64,000 nucleotides of DNA, from positions 3,912,091 through 3,976,090 of the forward strand of contig KL662191.1 of the NCBI GenBank assembly GCA_000733415.1. Direction: 5' to 3'. Each line of letters begins with the position of its first letter. The first letter of the stretch is position 1. The notes below the pieces were generated by a model. The model did not search any database. It saw nothing but the letters and a program-made list of their open reading frames with translations, and was not told the DNA's origin. Below, in pieces: positions 9,106-17,455 of this stretch. Origin of the DNA: [Leptolyngbya] sp. JSC-1 (GTDB lineage: Bacteria; Cyanobacteriota; Cyanobacteriia; Elainellales; Elainellaceae). The position numbers and the translations under genes were made by a program.

Positions 9106-9822
9106 CTACTGACTCAAAGCCCGCAAAAACGCCTGCATTGAAGCCAGCAAACCCTTCTTACGCGGCGGCTGAGCCTCGTCCGGATTTTCTCCGGTTGCCG
9201 CCATCAAAATTTGATCTAGCGCTTCACCGACCGGTTTTTGAGGCGTCTCTGAAACCAGTTCGTAATCAGAATCTTTTTCAACCCAAACCTGCCAACCCGA
9301 CGGATAGGCCCGAAAAATTGCCGCCTTTTCCAAAGGTTGCAAATAATAGCAGGACTCAAACAGGTTCAAAAACCGCTCCCGCAGTCGGCGGCCCGCCAAA
9401 CCAATACCAATGGTGACAATATCCTCCATGCGTGGATTCAGCACCACCACCGGACGATCCATCGCCACCTGACACAATTGCTCCACCTCCTGCACCTCTA
9501 CAGAAGACGGCTCAACAAACAGAATCAACTGCTCATCGGGTTGAATCTCCGAGTTCAAATCACGAATGCCTCGAATCGCGTAGGGCTTTTCTCCCCAATC
9601 GCGGCGAGCCAGAGCCGCAGCGCCAGCATCTGGAAAGTAGACCCGCAACTGACTACCCAAGTCCTCAAACGCAGGAATGAATTGCTGGGCAATCGGCATC
9701 ATCTTCAGTTCGGGGAACAGTAGCTCCACCTGTAAGCGGGTATAGCCAGCGTCTAAAGCGGCCTTGGTTGCCACTTTAGCTTGCTCAACGGCTTCTTCCA
9801 GGGTTTGAGGGAGATTGGGCAT
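9106..9822 (-). CDS. DUF1995 family protein (LPA3-like)
   Basis: 238 residues. The N-terminal LEEAVEQAKVATKAALDAG and VELLFPELKMMPIAQQFIP match the DUF1995 family of cyanobacteria and plastids. The plant LPA3 protein, needed for photosystem II assembly, belongs to this family. The middle (RPVVVLNPRMEDIVTIGIG, LAGRRLRERFLNLFESCYYL) is the conserved core. The C-terminus is charged and shows no membrane span. Function in cyanobacteria is unknown; a link to photosystem biogenesis is by analogy only. Start ATG 9822. Confidence 0.82.
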   Translation of the reverse strand: MPNLPQTLEEAVEQAKVATKAALDAGYTRLQVELLFPELKMMPIAQQFIPAFEDLGSQLRVYFPDAGAAALARRDWGEKPYAIRGIRDLNSEIQPDEQLILFVEPSSVEVQEVEQLCQVAMDRPVVVLNPRMEDIVTIGIGLAGRRLRERFLNLFESCYYLQPLEKAAIFRAYPSGWQVWVEKDSDYELVSETPQKPVGEALDQILMAATGENPDEAQPPRKKGLLASMQAFLRALSQ

Positions 9823-9903
9823 GATAAATCTTAAAAAGACTAGAAAAATCAGACGTTAGCTAAATTCTTAAATCAAACTCTGCGTCTTTTCAGTGGATCG
9901 GCA

Positions 9904-10419
9904 TCAGATGGCAGTAGGGTCAATGTAACCTTGCAGGTTCAATGGATTCAGTTGGCGCAAAATTCGGGTCGCTTTGTTAGTGACATTTGGAGCACCGTTG
10001 ACCACTACAATATACTTGCCTTCTTTAAGAAAATTTCGGTACGGTAGTGCGTCGCCACTGCCTACACTCAGGCCAATTCCACCACCGACAAAAAAGCTGC
10101 CCATCGCGCCAGCGACTGCCCCCAGTAATCCGCCAATCACATGGTTGCCTAAAGTTCCAACCGCCGGAACAAGCTGATATTGGGTGGAGACGTTAAACAG
10201 CCATCCGCCAATAAATCCAAAGGGAACCAGCCACATAGCCATGAGTTTAGCCTGCTTACGGGCAGGCTTTTTGGGATCGATAAAGCCAAATTCATCGGCA
10301 GTTTTGTAACCATCCCCAATGATGCTGACTTGGGATATGGGCATGCCTTCTTTTTCGAGTTGGGCGTAAGCGGCCTCTGCTTCACTTCGATTGGCAACAA
10401 CAGCAATCACATAATTCAT
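9904..10419 (-). CDS. Conserved membrane protein with glycine-rich hydrophobic core
   Basis: 171 residues from ATG 10419 (a GTG three codons upstream is possible). The N-terminus (YVIAVVANRSEAEAAYAQLE, then VSIIGDGYKT) looks like a small alpha/beta sensor domain as in general-stress 17M-type proteins. Two hydrophobic glycine-rich segments follow (about residues 60-80 and 95-125, containing GGLLGAVAGAMGSFFVGGG), then a short soluble tail with YIVVVNGA. It resembles cyanobacterial proteins annotated only as hypothetical. Function unknown. Confidence 0.7.
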   Translation of the reverse strand: MNYVIAVVANRSEAEAAYAQLEKEGMPISQVSIIGDGYKTADEFGFIDPKKPARKQAKLMAMWLVPFGFIGGWLFNVSTQYQLVPAVGTLGNHVIGGLLGAVAGAMGSFFVGGGIGLSVGSGDALPYRNFLKEGKYIVVVNGAPNVTNKATRILRQLNPLNLQGYIDPTAI

Positions 10420-10481
10420 AGCAACCACTGCATCGGAAACTGCATCTAGAACTGCAAACCAGACTCAATATCTCCACCATA

Positions 10482-10514
10482 CCAGTTCACGATCAGTTCA
10501 CGACCAGTTCACGC
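10482..10514. repeat. 11-bp triple tandem repeat
   Basis: Three head-to-tail units CCAGTTCACGA / TCAGTTCACGA / CCAGTTCACGC in the spacer between recQ and the membrane protein gene. Confidence 0.88.
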
Positions 10515-10584
10515 GCTCCCCATAGGCTCCACCATCACTCAAAACTACGTGCTACGCACAGGCTGCGCCAACAAAACTCAAAAC

Positions 10585-12456
10585 TTAAATCGCCTCTTCT
10601 TGGCAAAACTTCCGAATCGCCTCCACAAATCGAGGGCCATAGCGAGCCAGCTTGTGACTGCCTACGCCCGAAATCTGCGAGAAGTCATCGATGGTCTGAG
10701 GCTGAAGTTGGGCCATCAGGCGCAGGCTAGAGTCGGCGAATACCACATAGGGCGGCACAGCCTGTTCGTCAGCAATCTGCTTGCGTAGCTTACGCAGCAG
10801 GTCGAATAGCATTTCGGCATTGGCTTTGGCTTCGGTAGACGCGCTTTGGACTACGGCTGGACGGTTGGGTAAGGAGATGTACACCGTTCGCTGCTTGCGC
10901 AAAACTTCCCAACTCAAGGCATTTAGCTTTAGAACCGAATAACCATCAGCGGTTTCATCCATCAGGCCCTGGTGTAGCAGGGAGCGTCCTAGAGTACGCC
11001 ATTCTTCTGCTGTGTGATCTTTGCCAATCCCATAGGTGGAAAGCTGGTCATGCCGGTTAGCTAGAATCCGCTTTTCTTTAGAACCGCGCAGCACCTCAAT
11101 AATGTAGGTCATGCCATAGCGCTCTTTGCAGCGAGCCACACAAGACAAAAACTTCTGGGCTTCGATTGTCCAATCTTGCAGGGAGCGGGGTCGCAGACAG
11201 TTATCGCAGTTGCCGCAGTTGCCAGCAAACCGTTCGCCAAAATAGCCCAACTGAATCGTGCGGCGGCACTCGATTCCCTCTGCGTAGTCGATCACCTGGC
11301 GTAACTGCTGACGGGCAATTTGCTGTTCGGCCTCTAACGGTTCACCCGTGAGCGGATCCACCTTTTGGTCAATCAAGTATTCAATGGTGCGAATATCGCT
11401 AAAGCTGAAGAACAAAATGCATTGGGCGGGTTCGCCATCGCGTCCGGCGCGTCCCGACTCTTGGTAATAGCCCTCCAGATTGCGCGGCAGGTCGTAGTGA
11501 ATCACAAACCGGACATCGGGCTTGTTGATCCCCATACCAAAGGCGATTGTCGCTACCATTACCCGGACATCATCCCGAATAAAGCGGGTCTGATTCTCTT
11601 TGCGGACGGTATCACTCAAGCCTGCATGATAAGGCAATGCCTCAATACCAGCCTCTTGCAGCCGTTGGGTAATTTCATCCACTTTTTTACGGCTCAAGCA
11701 ATAAACAATCCCTGCACCGGAGGTTTGACGCATCAGGCGAATCAGTTCTCGGTAGGCTTGCTTGGGCTTGGGGCGAACTTCGTAGTACAGGTTGGGCCGG
11801 TTAAAGCTAGCAATGTGAATTAACGGCTGCTGTAAGCCGAGCTGCTGCGTGATGTCTTGCCGAACTCTGGCGGTGGCTGTAGCAGTGAGGGCCAGTACGG
11901 GCACGGTGGGATAGCGCTGCCGCAGTTGCTGGAGCTGCCGATATTCTGGACGGAAATCATGCCCCCATTCGGAAACGCAGTGGGCTTCATCGATGGCCAA
12001 GGTGGAAATGCCGATCTGAACAGCCACCTGATCGAGAAAGTCAAGAAATGCCTCGGTCAAAATTCGCTCTGGTGCGACATAGAGCAGTTTAATTTTGCCT
12101 TGAAGAATCTGCTGGGACCGCCGCCGCACTTCTGCCCCACTCACGGTGCTATTGAGAAAAGTCGCACCAATGCCATTGTCCTGCAAGGCTTCGACCTGAT
12201 CTTGCATCAGCGCAATCAAGGGAGAAATCACAATCGTCAGACCAGACTTGAGCAGGGCTGGAAGCTGGTAGCAAAGGGATTTGCCACCGCCAGTAGGCAT
12301 GATTGCCAGCGCATCCTGGTTTTGTAGAACAGCCTCGATGATGGACTGTTGCCCTGGCCGAAAGCTGTCGTAGCCAAAGAAGTATTTCAGAACTTGTTCT
12401 GGGCTGGTGAGTTGAGCGTGGTCGAGTTCAGTAATCAGCGGCGGCAAAGAAGACAT
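10585..12456 (-). CDS. recQ: ATP-dependent DNA helicase RecQ
   Basis: A 3'-5' superfamily 2 helicase of recombination and fork repair, 623 residues from ATG 12456. The helicase core has FRPGQQSIIEAVL (Q-motif region), the Walker A MPTGGGKSLCYQ, the DEAH box in IDEAHCVSEWGHDFRPEY, and motif VI QESGRAGRDG. A zinc-binding RecQ-CT region with CRRTIQLGYFGE and NCGNCDNC follows, then an HRDC domain (ISGVGSHKLARYG). The frame stays open upstream to 12618, but that extension would run through the tRNA-Gln gene and has no RecQ similarity, so the shorter start is used. Confidence 0.95.
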   Translation of the reverse strand: MSSLPPLITELDHAQLTSPEQVLKYFFGYDSFRPGQQSIIEAVLQNQDALAIMPTGGGKSLCYQLPALLKSGLTIVISPLIALMQDQVEALQDNGIGATFLNSTVSGAEVRRRSQQILQGKIKLLYVAPERILTEAFLDFLDQVAVQIGISTLAIDEAHCVSEWGHDFRPEYRQLQQLRQRYPTVPVLALTATATARVRQDITQQLGLQQPLIHIASFNRPNLYYEVRPKPKQAYRELIRLMRQTSGAGIVYCLSRKKVDEITQRLQEAGIEALPYHAGLSDTVRKENQTRFIRDDVRVMVATIAFGMGINKPDVRFVIHYDLPRNLEGYYQESGRAGRDGEPAQCILFFSFSDIRTIEYLIDQKVDPLTGEPLEAEQQIARQQLRQVIDYAEGIECRRTIQLGYFGERFAGNCGNCDNCLRPRSLQDWTIEAQKFLSCVARCKERYGMTYIIEVLRGSKEKRILANRHDQLSTYGIGKDHTAEEWRTLGRSLLHQGLMDETADGYSVLKLNALSWEVLRKQRTVYISLPNRPAVVQSASTEAKANAEMLFDLLRKLRKQIADEQAVPPYVVFADSSLRLMAQLQPQTIDDFSQISGVGSHKLARYGPRFVEAIRKFCQEEAI

Positions 12457-12573
12457 ACAATCCAATCCGATTTTCCTTTTCCCATACTGCCTGAAACTGG
12501 ATTCGATGGAGAATCTGACTAAATTCTTGACATATTGCGGAATAGTGCTGCTAGAATGATTGAGGCTGCGCGA

Positions 12574-12645
12574 TGGGGTGTCGCCAAGCGGTAAGGCAGC
12601 GGGTTTTGGTCCCGCCATTCCTAGGTTCGAATCCTAGCACCCCAG
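12574..12645 (+). tRNA. tRNA-Gln(UUG)
   Basis: A 72-nt cloverleaf. Acceptor TGGGGTG pairs with CACCCCA, with G as discriminator. The D arm is GCC/GGC, the anticodon stem GCGGG/CCCGC encloses loop TTTTGGT (anticodon TTG), and the T arm is CTAGG-TTCGAAT-CCTAG. No CCA is encoded. It lies divergently in front of recQ. Confidence 0.97.
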
Positions 12646-12893
12646 TTGATTTTTCAGTTAGTTTCTCGACTGTATCAGATGGATCTTTCGCCTAGCTTTG
12701 CTGGTAACTGAGCAGCGGCGAATTCAATTCGAGGCAGATTTTTGATGGAGTGGCTCTTGTAGCTAGGCTACCCAGTTGAGGGTAATCTTGCACAACGTCT
12801 GCTACCAAGATTGTGGGGCTGATGACAAGTGGATTTTCTATGTCAGAGTATGCTACTTTCTGCTGACGAACGAGATTCTCCCGTCCAAATTCT

Positions 12894-13196
12894 ATGCAGC
12901 TAACTCCACAAGAAAAAGACAAACTGCTGATTTTTACAGCCGCCCTATTAGCAGAACGACGCAAAGACAAGGGTTTGAAGCTCAATTACCCGGAAGCCAT
13001 TGCCTATATTTCAGCCGCAATTTTGGAAGGTGCCCGCGAAGGACGCACTGTAGCAGATTTGATGACCTATGGCACTACGCTGCTAACTCGTGCCGATGTG
13101 ATGGAGGGCGTCCCGGAAATGATTCATGAAGTGCAAGTGGAAGCCACCTTTCCGGATGGTACAAAGCTGGTCACTGTTCATGATCCGATCCGGTAG
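12894..13196 (+). CDS. ureA: Urease subunit gamma
   Basis: 100 residues, the normal length for the small urease subunit. The sequence begins MQLTPQEKDKLLIF and carries LNYPEAIAYI, EGAREGRTVADLM, VPEMIHEVQVEATFPDGTKL and the terminal TVHDPIR, all typical of UreA. Urease hydrolyses urea to ammonia and carbamate; gamma forms part of the (alpha beta gamma) trimer and has no catalytic residues itself. It stands alone here: no ureB, ureC or ureDEFG gene lies nearby, which occurs in cyanobacteria with scattered urease genes. Convergent with xseB. Confidence 0.96.
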   Translation: MQLTPQEKDKLLIFTAALLAERRKDKGLKLNYPEAIAYISAAILEGAREGRTVADLMTYGTTLLTRADVMEGVPEMIHEVQVEATFPDGTKLVTVHDPIR

Positions 13197-13254
13197 GATT
13201 TGCTCCGATAGACCTAATGTATTGGGCAGCACTCCCATGCTCTGAATTGATCAC

Positions 13255-13542
13255 TTAAAACGCTTCTGGCTCGTCCAAAAGCGTTTCAATTAGTAAGTCC
13301 ACTTGCTGCTGCTGCCGTGTCAGAAAGGTCTCGCACTGGCGGAGCTGCTCAACGGCAATGGCAAATTGCTCGAACACTTCAGATAGTTCCAGTTCACCTA
13401 GCTCAATCCGATTGATGATGGCCTCCACTTCCGTCACGGTTACTTCATAATTCCAGTCAGGTGGGAACGTTGGATTGGTAGCTTGCTCCAATGGATTAGA
13501 AAACTGATTAGAAGGCGCTTTGGTGGAATCCGGATCAGTCAT
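13255..13542 (-). CDS. xseB: Exodeoxyribonuclease VII small subunit
   Basis: 95 residues. The family core is WNYEVTVTEVEAIINRIELG, ELELSEVFEQFAIAVEQLRQC and the helix with LTRQQQQVDLLIE. It has an extra polar N-terminus and acidic C-terminus, as in other cyanobacterial XseB proteins. Several small subunits assemble with XseA to make the nuclease that degrades single-stranded DNA to oligonucleotides. Starts 31 bp downstream of the xseA stop on the same strand, so very likely cotranscribed. Confidence 0.92.
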   Translation of the reverse strand: MTDPDSTKAPSNQFSNPLEQATNPTFPPDWNYEVTVTEVEAIINRIELGELELSEVFEQFAIAVEQLRQCETFLTRQQQQVDLLIETLLDEPEAF

Positions 13543-13573
13543 AGAGCTATTGGTTCATGGTTCTAGCAGGTGA

Positions 13574-14839
13574 TTAAGAGTCGGGTAAAGGCGTATCTGC
13601 AGCAGGGGATGAACTAATTTCGTTTACCGTCACCTTGAGCTGGCCCTGAGCAAGCTGCACGGTCAACTCCTGGCCAAGTGTCACTGCTTCTACCGACCTC
13701 ACCACCGAGCCATCAGTTTGTCGGGCAACAGCATAGCCCCGCCGCAGGACGGCTGCTGGATCAAGGGTAAGCAGCTTCTGGCGCAGTAACTGGCAGTGCT
13801 GGGTCGCTTCTTGCAGTCGCCGGCTAGTAGATTGAATCAACTGCTGGCGTTTCCAAGCGATCGCTTGAGCTTCTTGCCGAATCTGGCGATCGAGGTGAAG
13901 CCGATGCACCCGTCCCTTCAGGCGATAAAGTTGCTCAGAGGCATCTTCCAAATACTCTGTCACAACCTGGCTGAGTTGGGCAATGCGCTGGCGATGCTCG
14001 GCATATAGATCGGCCAACAGAGGAACCGCTTGTTCAGCGGCGGCAGTCGGCGTGTGGGCACAGACATCGGCCACTAGATCGGCCAGAGACTCATCGCGCT
14101 GATGCCCAATCCCGGCTACGACTGGAATCGGACAGGTAGCAATTGCCCGCACAACCCGCTCGTCGTTGAAGCAAACCATATCCTCAGTGGCTCCACCACC
14201 GCGTGACAAAATCAGCACTTCGGCTCGCCCGTCTCGCACAACTCGATGAATTGCTTGCACAATCGATCCAGGAGCTTGTTCTCCCTGCACTAGCGCCGGA
14301 GAGAAGAGCACCTGCAGACCGGGATGGCGTCGCTTCAGGGTGCGTTTAATGTCTCCCCAAGCAGCAGCCTGCGGCGAAGTAACAACGGCAATGGTTTGGG
14401 GATAGGGGGGGAGTGAGCGTTTGCGGTCTAGATCAAATAAACCTTCGGTTTCCAGGCGTTTACGAAGCTGACGATAGCGGAGTGCTCGCAATCCTTCACC
14501 GGCAGGCAAGGCTTGCCACACAATTAGCTGGTAGCTGCCGCGTTGGGGATGTACATGTACCCGTCCCAGAATAATCAACTGCTCTCCCGGAGCGGGCAGA
14601 GTTGCTAAACGATTCAACTGGTTATTCCACACGACACAGCTAATTGCCGCTTCAGCGTCTGGATCCTGTAGGGTAAAGAAAAGACCACTGCGGTAGCGGG
14701 TGGCGCTAGAAACCTCACCCGTCACCCACACCTGACGCAACTGATTATCCTGTTCGAGCAGGGCTTGAATATAGGCAGTCAAACCGGCCACGGAAAGCGC
14801 GGTATCTGGAATCAGCAGGCTCGGGAGATTAGAGGTCAT
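13574..14839 (-). CDS. xseA: Exodeoxyribonuclease VII large subunit
   Basis: 421 residues from ATG 14839. An OB-fold DNA-binding domain (LRQVWVTGEVSS, SGLFFTLQDPDAEAAISC) is followed by the catalytic domain with IAVVTSPQAAAWGDI, LILSRGGGATEDMVCFNDE and VVAGIGHQRDESLADLVAD. A long coiled coil and a C-terminal segment (RRGYAVARQTDGSVVRS) follow. It cleaves single-stranded DNA in both directions to short acid-soluble products. The TTG nine bases upstream is less likely as a start. Confidence 0.96.
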   Translation of the reverse strand: MTSNLPSLLIPDTALSVAGLTAYIQALLEQDNQLRQVWVTGEVSSATRYRSGLFFTLQDPDAEAAISCVVWNNQLNRLATLPAPGEQLIILGRVHVHPQRGSYQLIVWQALPAGEGLRALRYRQLRKRLETEGLFDLDRKRSLPPYPQTIAVVTSPQAAAWGDIKRTLKRRHPGLQVLFSPALVQGEQAPGSIVQAIHRVVRDGRAEVLILSRGGGATEDMVCFNDERVVRAIATCPIPVVAGIGHQRDESLADLVADVCAHTPTAAAEQAVPLLADLYAEHRQRIAQLSQVVTEYLEDASEQLYRLKGRVHRLHLDRQIRQEAQAIAWKRQQLIQSTSRRLQEATQHCQLLRQKLLTLDPAAVLRRGYAVARQTDGSVVRSVEAVTLGQELTVQLAQGQLKVTVNEISSSPAADTPLPDS

Positions 14840-14905
14840 TGGACACAAGCAAACTATTTTTTCGTGACCATTTTTTAACGGCTATGGTTAATTCTAATTT
14901 TATTT

Positions 14906-14919
14906 AGTACATTTGTATG
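14906..14919 (+). promoter_or_regulatory. LexA-box-like sequence upstream of recA
   Basis: AGTACATTTGTATG fits the reported cyanobacterial LexA consensus RGTACNNNDGTWCB except at one position. It lies about 280 bp before the recA ATG and close to the xseA start. A single near-match in AT-rich DNA is weak evidence. Confidence 0.3.
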
Positions 14920-15071
14920 GATAGAAGATCAACCAAGTAGGATGGAAGTAGGAGATCAAACAGTCTGCTTATAGAGTAACGAACTTGGCTAAAACCGAAC
15001 AGTACACTGGATTGCATTACGCGAACTTCGCCTTGCAGGGCAGTTTGGATGAAACACCGCTTGTGGTCAAA

Positions 15072-15099
15072 CAGTTGCTCCAAACCAGTTGCTCCAAAC
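15072..15099. repeat. 14-bp perfect tandem duplication
   Basis: Two exact copies of CAGTTGCTCCAAAC in the leader region of recA. Confidence 0.93.
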
Positions 15100-15196
15100 C
15101 AAAAGTCTGCGAGTAGACTGAAAGCAATCTGCCCCCCAAACAAGCTACGTCTTTGAGATTTACAGCATATTTACAGCATTCTGTTTTGAGGTAGGA

Positions 15197-16270
15197 ATGG
15201 CTAAAACCAGTAATGAAACGTCTGAGCGCGATAAAGCCTTAAATTTAGTTTTGACCCAGATTGATCGCACCTTTGGCAAGGGCACTATCATGCGGCTGGG
15301 AGATGCGACCCGGATGCGGGTTGAAACCATTCCCAGTGGGGCACTCACTCTAGATCTAGCCCTAGGCGGCGGATTGCCCAAGGGCCGGATTATCGAAATC
15401 TACGGTCCAGAAAGCTCTGGTAAAACCACGCTGGCTCTGCATGCGGTAGCCGAAGTTCAGAAAGGCGGTGGTGTGGCAGCCTATGTAGACGCAGAACATG
15501 CCCTCGACCCTACCTATTCGGCAGCCCTGGGGGTCGATATTGGCAATTTGCTGATTTCCCAGCCCGATACGGGAGAGCAAGCGCTAGAAATCGTCGATCA
15601 GTTGGTGCGGTCCAACGCGATTGACATTGTGGTCGTGGACTCGGTGGCGGCGCTTGTACCCAGAGCCGAGATCGAGGGAGAGATGGGAGATGCCCATGTC
15701 GGCTTGCAGGCCCGTTTGATGAGCCAAGCTCTGCGGAAAATTACCGGCAACATTGGTAAAACCGGCTGTAGCGTGATTTTTATTAACCAGCTCCGGCAGA
15801 AGATCGGCGTCAGCTACGGTAACCCAGAGACGACTACGGGCGGCAATGCGCTTAAGTTCTACGCTTCGGTGCGGTTGGATATTCGCCGGATTCAAACCCT
15901 GAAGAAAGGGAACGAAGAATATGGCACCCGCGCCAAGGTGAAGGTGGCTAAAAACAAAATTGCCCCGCCGTTCCGCATCGCCGAGTTTGACATTATCTTC
16001 GGCAAGGGCATTTCGACGATGGGCTGCTTGGTGGATTTGGCCGAGGAAACTGGGGTGATTGTGCGGCGAGGAGCCTGGTACAGCTACAACGGGGAGAACA
16101 TCAGCCAGGGCCGCGACAATGCCGTCAAATACTTCGAGGAGAATCCGAACTTTGCCAAGGATATCGAGCAGCAGGTGCGGCAAAAGTTAGAGATGGGAGC
16201 GGTAGTCTCCGCCAACTCGGTTGCGCCGATGGATGAGGACGACGAGCTGGAAGATTATGAAGAGGAATAG
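15197..16270 (+). CDS. recA: Recombinase RecA
   Basis: 357 residues, full length. Forms filaments on single-stranded DNA, pairs homologous strands and triggers LexA self-cleavage. The Walker A loop GPESSGKT is at residues 70-77, with the catalytic glutamate in AYVDAEHALDP and Walker B in DIVVVDSVAAL. Loop regions GEMGDAHVGLQARLMSQALRK and GGNALKFYAS follow, and the C-terminal tail is strongly acidic (DEDDELEDYEEE), as in other RecA proteins. Single gene, divergent from xseA. Confidence 0.98.
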   Translation: MAKTSNETSERDKALNLVLTQIDRTFGKGTIMRLGDATRMRVETIPSGALTLDLALGGGLPKGRIIEIYGPESSGKTTLALHAVAEVQKGGGVAAYVDAEHALDPTYSAALGVDIGNLLISQPDTGEQALEIVDQLVRSNAIDIVVVDSVAALVPRAEIEGEMGDAHVGLQARLMSQALRKITGNIGKTGCSVIFINQLRQKIGVSYGNPETTTGGNALKFYASVRLDIRRIQTLKKGNEEYGTRAKVKVAKNKIAPPFRIAEFDIIFGKGISTMGCLVDLAEETGVIVRRGAWYSYNGENISQGRDNAVKYFEENPNFAKDIEQQVRQKLEMGAVVSANSVAPMDEDDELEDYEEE

Positions 16271-16284
16271 CTGATTCCCTCTAG

Positions 16285-16308
16285 CCCCCCTTCAATTCAA
16301 AAGGGGGG
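16285..16308 (+). terminator. Strong hairpin after recA
   Basis: CCCCCCTT (16285-16292) and AAGGGGGG (16301-16308) form an 8-bp stem with an 8-nt loop. There is no T-run on either side, so it may act as an mRNA-end stabiliser or bidirectional barrier between recA and the convergent gene. Similar C-run/G-run hairpins are common dispersed repeats in cyanobacterial genomes. Confidence 0.5.
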
Positions 16309-16339
16309 AACTTACTGATGTACGTTTATGTATGAGTTT

Positions 16340-17083
16340 TCACGGGTCGTTTTTGGCGTTTGCCAAGATCACCATGTCCTTTCCTACTACTGGACTGCGG
16401 GCCAGCAGCGTGCCTTCCAAATCGGCCAGTTCTAGTTGATTAAAGGCTAGCTTCTTCACTCGTTTGAACAGTTCATTGGCGAGCCGATTGCGCTGGGCAT
16501 CAGTGAGACTATACCAGTCATCCCCAACGATGACAGTGAGATTATTGCGCGAAAAATTAGCTTGGACTGCTTGAATTAAGCCTGCTGCATACTCGGCTGT
16601 AACTTCAGCGAGCTGTTCCTGGATAGCCGCAATCCGGTTCGGGTCGGGGGCAGGTTCTGGTGCTGCTTCCGTTCCGTTCCGGCGAGCCACTTGCCCAGGC
16701 TGATCAGGTTCGTTGGCAACGGCAGGGGAACGGTGCGTTAGGAGGGTGAGGGGCAGCCAGAGCAGCAGGACGAGCAGTACAGCCGCTACAGCAGTAATCA
16801 CTGGATCGGGCAGTTTAGCACTCCAGGAGGCTGGTAAAGCAGCGCGCACCTTGGGTAAGAGCACTGTCCAGGTCTGCCATGCCCATTTCAGCAAAGCCAG
16901 AATGAGCCGCCAAAGTTGCAGTAAGCCGCTCAGCAAAACGGGCACAAACGCCAGCACGATTTCCCAAACCTGCCGCAAGATTCCGAGGACAGCTTGTAGC
17001 CTAGACCGAGAAGCTGCACTGGCTGGAGGTGTAGATTTGGCTGGTTCGGGTGTATCCGGCTTCTTAGGAGGCTCTTGCGACAT
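16340..17083 (-). CDS. Conserved cyanobacterial membrane protein, unknown function
   Basis: 247 residues from ATG 17083, chosen because an AAGGAG ribosome-binding site lies 7 nt upstream. A proline-rich N-terminus leads into a hydrophobic, tryptophan-rich stretch (about residues 40-80) and a clear transmembrane segment (VITAVAAVLLVLLLWLPLTLL, about 100-120). A Pro/Ala-rich linker and a soluble C-terminal domain follow, with EQLAEVTAEYAAGLIQAVQA, GDDWYSLTDAQRNRLANELF and a final hydrophobic VVGKDMVIL. This layout recurs in cyanobacteria without a named function. Confidence 0.72.
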   Translation of the reverse strand: MSQEPPKKPDTPEPAKSTPPASAASRSRLQAVLGILRQVWEIVLAFVPVLLSGLLQLWRLILALLKWAWQTWTVLLPKVRAALPASWSAKLPDPVITAVAAVLLVLLLWLPLTLLTHRSPAVANEPDQPGQVARRNGTEAAPEPAPDPNRIAAIQEQLAEVTAEYAAGLIQAVQANFSRNNLTVIVGDDWYSLTDAQRNRLANELFKRVKKLAFNQLELADLEGTLLARSPVVGKDMVILANAKNDP

Positions 17084-17203
17084 AGAATTTCTCCTTAACA
17101 TATAGTCATGCAGCATTCATGGAGCAAGGAACTGCCTGAAATGGGCCTAGCGATGCAATAGTTGAGCTGACTAGCTGCTGATTTCACTTTCCACCGCTGC
17201 ATC

Positions 17204-17317
17204 TACAGCCTTTTTCAGGCTAGTGAACTACGAAAAACAGGGTGCAGGGGCAGTGCCCCTGCGTGGGGGCGAAGCCCCCACCACCCCCCATACCTCACAT
17301 GAGTGAAAAACGCTGTA
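17204..17317. mobile_element. MITE-like element, copy 1
   Basis: 114 bp bounded by TACAGCCTTTTTCA (17204-17217) and its inverted form TGAAAAACGCTGTA (17304-17317), one mismatch, each end starting with TA as in Tc1/IS630-type insertions. The interior holds two adjacent hairpins: GCAGGGGCA/TGCCCCTGC (17244-17262) and GTGGGGGC-GAA-GCCCCCAC (17263-17281). It has no coding capacity. A second, shorter and inverted copy lies at 46404-46477, so it is a dispersed element and not a local structure. Confidence 0.7.
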
Positions 17318-17410
17318 TCTCCTCATGGTATGAGATTCTACTCTCAATCCGATATTGGCAGTCCTAAATCCACATCAAGCAACCTCCTGCGGTATTCTGA
17401 AGGCAGAAGC

Positions 17411-17436
17411 AGTTGCCCGATTTAGTTGCCCGATTT
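17411..17436. repeat. 13-bp perfect tandem duplication
   Basis: Two exact copies of AGTTGCCCGATTT, ending 19 bp before the panB start codon, just upstream of its ribosome-binding site. Confidence 0.93.
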
Positions 17437-17455
17437 TTGACAGGGAGTCTTGCTC

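Larger units (their letters stand above)
14840..15196. other. 357-bp spacer between xseA and recA (divergent)
   Basis: It should hold the promoters of both genes. It contains a 14-bp tandem duplication and a sequence close to a cyanobacterial LexA box, both listed separately. A 79-codon minus-strand frame (14904-15143) spans the tandem repeat and resembles no known protein; it was not accepted. Confidence 0.6.

Noticed and set aside
12457..12618. N-terminal extension of recQ
   Set aside because: It would overlap tRNA-Gln on the other strand and has no RecQ similarity; the ATG at 12456 gives the normal N-terminus.
12759..12771. NtcA-like palindrome GTA-N7-TAC before ureA
   Set aside because: The NtcA consensus needs eight bases between GTA and TAC, and no -10 box lies at the usual distance.
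12692..12985. 97-codon minus-strand frame overlapping ureA
   Set aside because: Antisense to the well-supported ureA start; composition not protein-like.
14904..15143. 79-codon minus-strand frame between xseA and recA
   Set aside because: It crosses a 14-bp tandem duplication that is not a multiple of three, sits in the expected promoter region and resembles nothing known.
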